NCBI RefSeq assembly: GCF_014672835.1
Contig: NZ_CP060244.1
Coordinates: 909,001-973,000 of the forward strand
Source: Entomobacter blattae
GTDB taxonomy: Bacteria; Pseudomonadota; Alphaproteobacteria; Acetobacterales; Acetobacteraceae
DNA: 64,000 nt
Reading direction: 5' to 3'
This document shows, piece by piece, positions 56,842 through 64,000 of the stretch (position 1 is its first letter; every line of letters starts with the position of its first letter). The notes under the pieces are model-generated. The model did no database searches and was not told the DNA's origin. It saw only the letters and a list, made by a program, of their open reading frames with translations. The position numbers and the translations under genes are program-made.

Positions 56842-59532
56842 TTACCCTGCTACAACAAAATTAATAATGCGATTGGGGACATGGATGCGCTTGACAATTT
56901 TTTTCCCCTCCAGGAACTTGGCCACATGGGGGTCGGCCTCGGCCTGCTGCATGAGTGTTTCTGGGTCTGTATCAGGGGGTACGGTCAGTGTTCCACGGAG
57001 TTTGCCCATAATCTGTATGGCAATGGTCACCTGGCTGGCCACGAGCAGTGCTGGGTCTGGCTGTGGCCAGGGTTGGGTTGCGGCAAAGTCTGTAACCGTG
57101 CTTTGGGCTGTTGCACTGCTATGGCCATTCAGCAGGCTGAACATTTCTTCCGCCAGATGAGGGATCATGGGAGCACAGAGCAGGCACAGGGTAAGGGCCG
57201 CTTCACGGCGAGCTAGGGCCATACCCTCTTCTGTCGGGGTTTTTTCGGCCTCTGCCAGGCGGGAGGTCAGCTCGTGAATACGGGCAACAGCCACATTCAT
57301 GGTAAATTCCTCAAGGGCCTCGGTTACTGCGACAATCGTGCGGTGAGTGGCCTGGCGCAGGGCCAAAGCCTTTTCTGAGCCCCATGTGGGGGAAACGTCC
57401 TGGGTGTAATCTTCTTTCGTCGTGCTATTGGCAACGGCTGCCACGGTGCGGTAAAGCCTTTGGGTAAAGCGCGCCGCACTGCTCACCCCTGCCTCTGTCC
57501 ATTCCATATCTCTTTCCGGTGGGCTATCGGAGAGTACGAACCACCGGGCGGTATCAGCACCAAAGCGCTCAATAATGGCGGTGGGCGCAATGGTGTTGCG
57601 CTTGGATTTGGACATTTTTTCTACCCGGCCGATGCTGACGGGTTCACCTGTGGTGTAGTGAATGGCATTGTTACCGGTTCTTTTAACCTCTTCGGGGTAA
57701 AGCCACTGGCCGTGAATGTCCTTATAGGTTTCATGATTGACCATGCCCTGGGTAAACAGGCCCTCGAAGGGTTCATCCTTATCCAGATGGCCAGTCTTGT
57801 GCATGGCGCGGGTAAAGAAACGGGCATAGAGCAGGTGAAGAATGGCATGCTCAATACCGCCGACATATTGGTTAACAGGGAGCCAGCTGTTGGCCGCTTT
57901 TGGGTTGGTAGGGGTAGAGGCGTGTGGGGCGGTAAAGCGGGCGAAATACCAGGAGCTATCGACAAAAGTATCAAAAGTGTCTGTCTCACGGGTGGCCGGG
58001 CTATGGCAACGGGGGCAAGTGGTGTGTTTCCAGCTGGGGTGATAGTCCAGCGGGTTACCGGCTTGATCAAAAGTGACATCCTCGGGGAGAGTCACTGGCA
58101 GTTGCTCTTTGGGGACGGGGACAATCCCGCAATGAGGGCAGTGGATAATGGGAATAGGGCAGCCCCAATAACGTTGGCGAGAAATACCCCAATCTCTTAA
58201 CCGCCAGTTGGTGACTTTGGTGCCAACATGGCGTTTTTCCAGCTCGGCAATGGCTTTGGCCTTGGCAGCCTTAACGTCTAGCCCATCGAGAAAATCAGAG
58301 TTAAAAAGGGTACCAAGACCGGTATAGGCACTCTCTTCAATCTGGAAAATGGCGGCGGTCTCTCCTTCCGGTAGGATGACAGGGCGGAAAGGCAGGCGAT
58401 ATTTCCGGGCAAAGTCCAGATCGCGCTGATCCCCTGAAGGGCATCCAAAAACAGCCCCTGTGCCGTAATCCATCAACACAAAATTTGCAACCCATACAGG
58501 AAAGCTGACATCGGGCATAAAGGGATGTTTTACCCGAAGACCCGTGTCATATCCGCGCTTTTCGGCCTTTTCAATGGCTTCTTCCGAAGTGCCAAGCTGG
58601 TGGCATTCCGCTACAAAGGCAGCCAGGGCAGGGATATTGGCTGCCAAGGCCTGAGTGAGGGGATGATCGGGTGATATGGCCAGAAAAGCCATGCCAAATA
58701 AGGTATCGGGCCGGGTGGTAAAAACTTGTATGGCTTTGTCTTGTATGGCTTTGTCTGGCAAGGTGGCAAGCCCAGAATGCTCGGCCAGCGGGCCAGAATG
58801 TTTGACCAGTGGGAAGGTAACATGAGCCCCTTCTGAACGGCCAATCCAGCGTTCCTGCATGGTTAATACACGTTCTGGCCAGCGGGGCAGCTTTTGTAGG
58901 CCGTCTAGTAGGTCTTCTGCAAAATCCGTAATCTTGAAAAACCATTGGAAGAGTTTACGCTTTTCAATCGGTGCTCCAGAACGCCAGCCCTTGCCATCTA
59001 TCACCTGTTCATTGGCGAGCACGGTGTGGTCAACAGGGTCCCAGTTAATCCAGGACTCGCGACGTTCTACCAAATTGGCATCGAGCATATCCAAAAACAG
59101 GGCTTGTTGCTGGCCATAATATTCTGGCTGGCAGGTGGCAAATTCGCGCTCCCAGTTAAGGGAGAAACCTAATTGTTTTAAGGTACCCCGCATTGTGGCA
59201 ATGTTGTTCCACGTCCATTTTTCGGGGTGGGTTCCACGTTCGCGGGCAGCATTTTCAGCCGGAAGGCCAAAGGCATCCCAGCCCATGGGGTGGAGCACTT
59301 CAAACCCTTGGGCGCGTTTATAGCGGGCCACCACGTCTCCCAATGTATAGTTGCGGACGTGCCCCATATGTAATTGGCCTGAAGGGTATGGGAACATTTC
59401 AAGAACATAGTAGGTTTTTCTGCCTTCAGTGGGGATATCACTGACTTGAAATAGGGAGCTGCTTTCCCAGGCTTTTTGCCAGAGTGTTTCTATTTTACGG
59501 AAATCATAGGACAGGGGAAGCGTTTCGGACAT
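56842..59532 (-). CDS. leuS: Leucyl-tRNA synthetase
   Basis: It charges tRNA-Leu. From ATG 59532 the product has 896 residues. Intact motifs: [20 protein letters not shown] (HIGH-type), [20 protein letters not shown] at the editing domain, [13 protein letters not shown], and [10 protein letters not shown] (KMSKS). Two in-frame short tandem duplications are visible at the border of the editing domain: 21 bp at 58772-58813 ([14 protein letters not shown]) and 15 bp exact at 58726-58755 ([10 protein letters not shown]). They insert about ten to fifteen residues where other LeuRS proteins have a short loop. The gene heads the leuS-lptE-holA set. Confidence 0.96.
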   Translation of the reverse strand: MSETLPLSYDFRKIETLWQKAWESSSLFQVSDIPTEGRKTYYVLEMFPYPSGQLHMGHVRNYTLGDVVARYKRAQGFEVLHPMGWDAFGLPAENAARERGTHPEKWTWNNIATMRGTLKQLGFSLNWEREFATCQPEYYGQQQALFLDMLDANLVERRESWINWDPVDHTVLANEQVIDGKGWRSGAPIEKRKLFQWFFKITDFAEDLLDGLQKLPRWPERVLTMQERWIGRSEGAHVTFPLVKHSGPLAEHSGLATLPDKAIQDKAIQVFTTRPDTLFGMAFLAISPDHPLTQALAANIPALAAFVAECHQLGTSEEAIEKAEKRGYDTGLRVKHPFMPDVSFPVWVANFVLMDYGTGAVFGCPSGDQRDLDFARKYRLPFRPVILPEGETAAIFQIEESAYTGLGTLFNSDFLDGLDVKAAKAKAIAELEKRHVGTKVTNWRLRDWGISRQRYWGCPIPIIHCPHCGIVPVPKEQLPVTLPEDVTFDQAGNPLDYHPSWKHTTCPRCHSPATRETDTFDTFVDSSWYFARFTAPHASTPTNPKAANSWLPVNQYVGGIEHAILHLLYARFFTRAMHKTGHLDKDEPFEGLFTQGMVNHETYKDIHGQWLYPEEVKRTGNNAIHYTTGEPVSIGRVEKMSKSKRNTIAPTAIIERFGADTARWFVLSDSPPERDMEWTEAGVSSAARFTQRLYRTVAAVANSTTKEDYTQDVSPTWGSEKALALRQATHRTIVAVTEALEEFTMNVAVARIHELTSRLAEAEKTPTEEGMALARREAALTLCLLCAPMIPHLAEEMFSLLNGHSSATAQSTVTDFAATQPWPQPDPALLVASQVTIAIQIMGKLRGTLTVPPDTDPETLMQQAEADPHVAKFLEGKKIVKRIHVPNRIINFVVAG
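58726..58813. repeat. 15-bp and 21-bp tandem duplications inside leuS
   Basis: TTGTATGGCTTTGTC occurs twice in tandem without a mismatch (58726-58755). A little upstream in gene order is a 21-bp doublet with four mismatches (58772-58813). Both are multiples of three, as expected if only frame-preserving events survive in an essential gene. Confidence 0.95.
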
Positions 59533-59622
59533 GCAGGGCCTCAATCATTCTCGATATTTTGGGCTGGCAAACCAGCAGGGCAGATAAGTCAGGATAGAAG
59601 GGTGCTTTGTTTGGCCCCGAAA

Positions 59623-59655
59623 AAAAAGGCCTGCCAGGCATGGCAAAGCCTTTTT
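59623..59655 (-). terminator. Intrinsic terminator between DUF3576 and leuS
   Basis: On the minus strand AAAAAGGC...TGCCATGCCTGGCA...GCCTTTTTTT forms an interrupted stem with a tract of seven to eight U. It lies 60 bp after the DUF3576 stop and 90 bp before the leuS start, so leuS likely has its own promoter. Confidence 0.8.
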
Positions 59656-59714
59656 ACTATAAGCTGCGCATTGCGGAAAGGAAAAATCACGACAGGAAGG
59701 GTTACAGAGAGGGG

Positions 59715-60293
59715 TTAATCGTTTCCGCTCTCTCCGCCATCAGCGCGCAGCTGGCGGGCACGGGTAAGGATTTTGGTGGTAATTTCAGAAGCGGTGGTCG
59801 CTGCTGCTGGGGTATCAACCCATTGGTTGCCTTCGCGGATCTGCCTGAAAACAGAAACCCTGATTGCATCAGAACGCAGCCTACGGCTAAGAATATAGGC
59901 AGAAATGCGAAACCGCTCATTATGGGTAGCGGGTGGGGTGTACCAATCTGTTAGAATGACACCGCCTACGGCATCAGCTGAGGCAAACGGCATGAAGGAG
60001 AGGGTATCAAGCGCACCGCGCCACAAATAGGCATTGACCCCATTGGAAAGGGCATCATCGCCTCCACTGGCTGAGCGATCTTCGCGTAGGAGATGGTTGG
60101 TGGGGCGGGCCAGCTCATCGGGTTCTGGCTCGTCAGAGCAAGCGGAAAGGAGCAATACCCCTCCCAGCATAGCGCTTCCCAGAACATGGGCCATACGCCT
60201 TGGCAGGGGCTTTGACGGGGTCTGGCAACGCTGCTGGCAAAGTTGTGGCAAACTGCAGGAAAGAGGCCGGAAAGGTTTATAAATTTCAGTCAT
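59715..60293 (-). CDS. DUF3576 lipoprotein
   Basis: An outer- or inner-membrane lipoprotein of unknown function, widespread in alphaproteobacteria and typically located next to leuS. The DUF3576 core contains NAYLWRGALDTLSFMPFASA, VILTDWYTPP, ERFRISAYILSRRLRSDA and REGNQWVDT. Its lipobox is LLLSACSDE. The start is not certain: ATG 60293 gives a 192-residue protein with a long pre-signal; ATG 60194, preceded by AAGG, gives 159 residues beginning MAHVLGSAML and fits the usual family length better, although that signal lacks a basic N-region. A fragment of this gene occurs inverted at 60821-61053. Confidence 0.88.
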   Translation of the reverse strand: MTEIYKPFRPLSCSLPQLCQQRCQTPSKPLPRRMAHVLGSAMLGGVLLLSACSDEPEPDELARPTNHLLREDRSASGGDDALSNGVNAYLWRGALDTLSFMPFASADAVGGVILTDWYTPPATHNERFRISAYILSRRLRSDAIRVSVFRQIREGNQWVDTPAAATTASEITTKILTRARQLRADGGESGND

Positions 60294-61425
60294 AAAAGTC
60301 TTGCAGCCTCCCTTTATTCTGTGCAGGAAATAGAATGGTAAGTGTGCCATAGGAAACAACATCTCCAAACTTTAGATCAGGAAGAATCTCGCGCTTAACT
60401 GCGCGATGACGGCGACTCATATCTTAATTCCCTCTTACTTCGGCCTCTTGGCACCATATCCAGCTTTATAGGTGGAATACGTTTTTAAAGATACCCCATT
60501 TTATAAAAGAGCCTGCTGGCGCTGAATACCCTTAAAAGAATAGCGTATAATAAAAAATTTTTATAGTGGCTGGTTTTCTACTGTTTGGGAGTGTTTTGAA
60601 GTGTTTGGGAGATGCCCAACGGCCCACCATAGAGCGGTAAATGATAACCAGTAATTTATTCTTTAAATGACAACCGATATTTTGTTCTTTAAGGACTCCT
60701 CAGTTTAGAATGGGTGGTGTCGTACATGGGTCAGTTATTAGGGATCGTGGGTATAGATTGACCTAAAAGATGAGACGCCTTGGTTTAATTTTTGCTCTTT
60801 GCACACCGCATACTAGGCATAGCCTATTTGTGGCGCGGTGCACTTGATACCTTCTCCTTCATGCCGTTTGCCTCAGCTGATGCCGTAGGCGGTGTCATTC
60901 TAACAGATTGGTACACCCCACCCGCTACCCATAATGAGCGGTTTCGCATTTCTGCCTATATTCTTAGCCGCAGGCTGCGTTCTGATGCAATCAGGGTTTC
61001 TGTTTTCAGGCAGATCCGCGAAGGCAACCAATGGGTTGATACCCCAGCAGCCTGCATACTGGCGGTAAGAGGGAAATGCTGATCTTGGCGGCTGCAACCA
61101 TTGGTTTTATTGTGTTGATGGACCAAGAGCTAAGCCGTATGGGGGGGCAATATCTTAATGGGAGGGGAAAGCTGGGGCTCGCAGGAATTTTTGGCAGAAA
61201 TTCTTGAATGCGTGGTTGATGCAGTTCTTTTTTATCTCTGTAATGGGCTTTTGTGTTTTTGTAATTGAACTGAGAGTGAGAGAGGTTATTAAAAGAGCCA
61301 GAGGAAGAAGTGCGTGTCCTGGTATTTCTTTTAGGGGGGACTTGCCCTAGCGCTTTAACGTTCAGTGCCATTCCAGTGGGGTTTTTGAACGGAAAGAGGG
61401 AGAGGTTTTTATAACCTTAGCAGCT
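60294..61425. other. 1.1-kb spacer with inverted DUF3576 copy
   Basis: Apart from the DUF3576 fragment (60821-61053) nothing is coding. The remainder is low in GC and without recognisable repeats. Promoters for DUF3576 are expected around 60370-60480. Confidence 0.5.
60821..61053 (+). pseudogene. Inverted, nearly identical fragment of the DUF3576 gene
   Basis: About 233 bases match the reverse complement of about 59799-60031 with only about three differences. It encodes the same core (YLWRGALDTFSFMPFASAD ... NQWVDTPAA) but without signal, lipobox, or C-terminus. The open frame begins at ATG 60792 in unrelated DNA and ends 30 bases after the match. At roughly 99 per cent identity it is the youngest of the fragments seen. 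Confidence 0.95.
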
Positions 61426-62973
61426 TTAATCTCCCGGTCTGAGGATCATACAGGGTTGTCCACTTTGTTTGAGAGTAGAACAAGCGGCTGCGGCATTGGT
61501 GCGGCTTATCCCTGTCAGTCTGGCCCGATAAAGGGGCTTTCCGGGCACGGGTTGAACGGTTTTTCTGGCCTGTTGTAAGGCGGCCATGGCCGTATGTTGG
61601 GCTTTGGTGGTGTAAGAGAGGGCGAGCTTTTGAGAGGTATAAGCTCCCACTTGAATCCCCCATTCCCCGTGGGAATAAGGCACAGGGGTTTGGGTCAGCG
61701 CGCTGTAAGTCGGCAGGGTGGGAGAGGACGTACGGCGCATGGCAGAGGGCTTCTGCGAAAGAGGGTTGGCTGGGGGGGTATAAGAGGCCCATTGGGAGGA
61801 TGAGGAAGAAGGAAGGGGGTTGGTTTTAACAGCTCTTGCCGTGGACCCTACGAGAAGAGGTGGGTTTTCACAGGGGGAATTATCGTCTGAGGCATCATTG
61901 TCTGGGGCATCATCGTCGCTCTTATGACTACGGTAACATGTACGGCTTGAACGTATCCCCCTACTGGGGCTTGTGTTGGGGGGATAGGGTTGCTGATAAG
62001 AGGCGAGCTGGATCGGGGGCGCTGGGCGCGGATCACAACGAGAGGGGTCAAAGGCCTTGTTTGGGTCGTGGTAGCAATTGGCGGCTTGGGTCGTTGGGGT
62101 GGTTACGGGGTAAGGGTCGCATCGTGCGGGGTCGAAAGCCTTGTTGGGATCGTGATAACACCCCCCAGAAGAGCTAGAAGCGCTTGCTGCCGTAATCGCT
62201 CTATAATAAGAAGAGGTGGATGCTGTATTATAGGCTGTTTGAGTGCGTGCCTGTGCTGTGCGTGCATAACGTCTGCCTGAAGAGACGGGGGGAAGGGCGG
62301 TTCCACTACCCTGGGAGTCATTACTAACGGTTTGATCAGGCCCAGCGTAGCTGGCCAAGGGGCCGCTTAAGGGGAGGTCATTTCCCAGATTAGGGGTTAT
62401 GGAGGCCACATAATTTACCGTTTCGTTGGGAAGCTGCTGGCTCTGATAAAGATAACGCTCTAGCCGGGCTGGGCCGGCATTATAGGCAGCAAGGAAGGCG
62501 GGTGCTCCGTATTTTTTGTAAAGCCTGCGGATATAGGCTGTACCTGCCATAATGTTATCATGTGGCTCGTAGGCATCGTCCCCAAGGCCATATTGCTCTT
62601 GCATGTCGGCATAGGTGGGAGCCATAAGCTGCATCAGCCCCATAGCACCGGCGGAAGAGGTAATGGGGCTGCCATCCATATATTGATACCCCCCTGATTC
62701 TTGTTTGATGACGGCACGAATCCACTGATGAGGAATAGACATGCGGCTAGAGGCTTCCTGGATATAGGGCCCCCAGGGGTCGTTGGGGGGCCCTGGGGGA
62801 GGATAGGGGTTGGTTCCATCAGGTGGAGCATTGCTAAAGCGGCTGCTGCCTACGCGGGCGCTATCTCCTCCGCATGCTGCCAGGCCAAGGGCAAACAGGC
62901 AGCAGAAAGCCAGCCGTAAAAATAGGGGCCATGGGGCAAAAAACGGGGCGAAAGAGGATTTTATAAAAGGCAT
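61426..62973 (-). CDS. Lipoprotein lytic transglycosylase with SLT and SPOR domains (second copy)
   Basis: 515 residues with the same plan as the gene at 34511-36052. Lipobox FALGLAACGGD (Cys near 34), SLT domain (about 65-195) with WIRAVIKQESGGYQY (catalytic Glu), SAGAMGLMQLMAPTYADM and AAYNAGPARLERYL, a long low-complexity linker, and a C-terminal SPOR domain from WGIQVGAYTS. The linker contains a 28-residue near repeat (CYHDPNKAFDPARCDPYP and CYHDPNKAFDPSRCDPRP) and a 15-bp in-frame duplication at 61886-61915. The DUF1489 gene upstream overlaps it by 13 bp. The two paralogues share their domains but not their linkers. Confidence 0.93.
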   Translation of the reverse strand: MPFIKSSFAPFFAPWPLFLRLAFCCLFALGLAACGGDSARVGSSRFSNAPPDGTNPYPPPGPPNDPWGPYIQEASSRMSIPHQWIRAVIKQESGGYQYMDGSPITSSAGAMGLMQLMAPTYADMQEQYGLGDDAYEPHDNIMAGTAYIRRLYKKYGAPAFLAAYNAGPARLERYLYQSQQLPNETVNYVASITPNLGNDLPLSGPLASYAGPDQTVSNDSQGSGTALPPVSSGRRYARTAQARTQTAYNTASTSSYYRAITAASASSSSGGCYHDPNKAFDPARCDPYPVTTPTTQAANCYHDPNKAFDPSRCDPRPAPPIQLASYQQPYPPNTSPSRGIRSSRTCYRSHKSDDDAPDNDASDDNSPCENPPLLVGSTARAVKTNPLPSSSSSQWASYTPPANPLSQKPSAMRRTSSPTLPTYSALTQTPVPYSHGEWGIQVGAYTSQKLALSYTTKAQHTAMAALQQARKTVQPVPGKPLYRARLTGISRTNAAAACSTLKQSGQPCMILRPGD

Positions 62974-63413
62974 AGCAGTTGCAGCTCGGTTATAAGGTGG
63001 TCGGGAAGGGTAGAAAGACCCTTATTATGGAAGGCCGTAGGGGATTGCAGGTCTGACGGGGCATGGTCAGCTTCAAGATAACGCCAGCCCTGAAAGGGAC
63101 GGATAGGGTGCGGGAGAACCGGAATGATCTCTGGGGAGAGGGTCATGCGAACGCTCTTTTGGCCATCATCGCGCTCGTAATGGGTAATATCTTCAATCCC
63201 TTGCCGCCCTCTGAGCGCCCCTCCCACGACCCAGTATAAAGAGCCCCCATCCAGCAGTTCGGCATGGCGGCGGGGAAAATTTCGGGTGGTGATAAAAGGC
63301 GTGGGAATCGCACCTTCTGCGGTGGTGGGTGCTGAAAGTTTTTGCTGGTGCTGGCATGCTACAATGTCATCCAGAGAAGTTGCACCAACGGCCAGTTTCA
63401 TAAGATGCAGCAC
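62961..63413 (-). CDS. DUF1489 family protein
   Basis: 150 residues of a family found almost only in alphaproteobacteria, function unknown. Characteristic motifs: HLMKLAVGATSLDDIVA, TRNFPRRHAELLDGGSLYWV, VVGGALRGRQGI and HPIRPFQGWRYLEADHAPSD. The length is normal. It starts at ATG 63413 or ATG 63401. The 3' end overlaps the transglycosylase start by 13 bp, so the two genes are probably translated from one mRNA. Confidence 0.92.
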   Translation of the reverse strand: MLHLMKLAVGATSLDDIVACQHQQKLSAPTTAEGAIPTPFITTRNFPRRHAELLDGGSLYWVVGGALRGRQGIEDITHYERDDGQKSVRMTLSPEIIPVLPHPIRPFQGWRYLEADHAPSDLQSPTAFHNKGLSTLPDHLITELQLLCLL

Positions 63414-64000
63414 AGAGTTGTCCTCTTTATCGAATAATGCTTGGGTCTCTTATATCCTATTACCATAGCCATGATAAAGGAAATGCCTGAAAAAATGGGA
63501 AATTTTAAGGCGTGAACCGGTAAAAATATTCGCTGGATCATTTTAAGGAAACAGCCAATAGAGGAATAAAGGCTCTGGAGATGGATATTGGGCTAGAGAC
63601 TCATATTGGAAACGTCTCCCTCAAGGCCCTTCACTTCAAGTATCTTGTTTCACTTCAATAGTTTTGTTTCAATAGTCTTGTTTTGATTTCAAGTGTCTTG
63701 TTTTGAGGGGTGGCGCCGTTCTCATCCTCCAAGGTTTGAAAATTATGGGTGATCCCCCAAAAAAAACGCCTTCCAAAAAGCTTCTCCTAAAAAACGTTCT
63801 CCCTAAAAAATTTCTTGGAAGAGTCTTTCCCCTTACGCCGCTAACTTGTTCTGGTAAATCCCACCAAAACAGCTGGAAAGGCGGTTAATGCTTGGCTTAT
63901 GGCTTATGGCTTATGACAAAATTCCTTTCTTGGACAGAGATATGTTTCCCTTTGGGAATAAGGTCATCCGTCTTTTCACCCGTTTCATCATTTTTATCCC
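63414..64000. other. Right-end spacer with degenerate repeats
   Basis: No gene can be supported. Degenerate units of about 17-20 bp with a core like TTCAAGTGTCTTGTTTTG occur at 63630-63706, and an A-rich run of imperfect repeats at 63757-63815. A TATGGCTTA doublet lies at 63896-63914. Confidence 0.5.

Noticed and set aside
57460-58200. Long open frame antisense to leuS
   Set aside because: It is a shadow of the leuS codons, with no independent support.

Overview
The window looks like chromosomal DNA of an alphaproteobacterium, most probably an acetic acid bacterium (Acetobacteraceae). This is inferred from the gene families (DUF1489, DUF3576, SLT-SPOR lipoproteins, a GntP gluconate permease beside an SDR dehydrogenase), the leuS-lptE-holA gene order, and the tRNA-Arg(CCU) group I intron class. 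By eye the GC content is in the mid-40s, lower in spacers. Coding density is low for a bacterium: ordinary housekeeping operons alternate with 0.5-2 kb spacers full of gene remnants and short tandem repeats.

Layout. 0.4-9 kb: HME-type RND metal efflux pair, a CopD-like membrane protein, and an aaeA-DUF1656-aaeB type exporter. 9.1-10.6 kb: apaG-folE and tRNA-Gly(CCC). 10.8-12.85 kb: an Ec67-like retron (ncRNA with a1/a2 repeats, reverse transcriptase, TOPRIM domain) whose fused RT-TOPRIM frame is broken by one apparent 1-nt deletion. 12.95-16.2 kb: a truncated copy of a basic amino acid decarboxylase gene, a secreted protein of unknown function, a DUF1653 gene, and the intact decarboxylase with a leader carrying small ORFs. 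16.7-22.6 kb: a YihY-like protein and RlpA, surrounded by remnants of ugd, tuf and a TonB receptor. 22.6-32.3 kb: aroQ-accB-accC, apt, an SDR, an AI-2E family transporter, and a polysaccharide-export ABC pair. 32.3-38.7 kb: an infB fragment, an SLT-SPOR lytic transglycosylase, ugd, and a succinate-semialdehyde dehydrogenase fragment. 40-48 kb: a putrescine-type permease and FAD amine oxidase, a glmU fragment, an SDR and a gluconate permease. 48-54 kb: Mrr nuclease, TrhP/YegQ, an rpsJ fragment, a GtrII-like glucosyltransferase, and tRNA-Arg(CCU) with a group I intron. 54-63.4 kb: a zapA-like remnant pair, holA-lptE-leuS, DUF3576, an inverted DUF3576 fragment, a second SLT-SPOR protein and DUF1489.

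Three things stand out. First, the retron. Second, the intron-split tRNA. Third, two genome-scale signatures: (a) at least eleven displaced, mostly internal fragments of housekeeping genes, four of which have their intact parent in this window; (b) dozens of tandem duplications with units of about 9-21 bp, mostly 14-18 bp, which fill the spacers and also occur, at multiples of three bp, inside coding genes including leuS. Together they suggest a genome with frequent short template-switch or slippage events and weak purging of the products. That is inference; the repeats and fragments themselves are directly visible.
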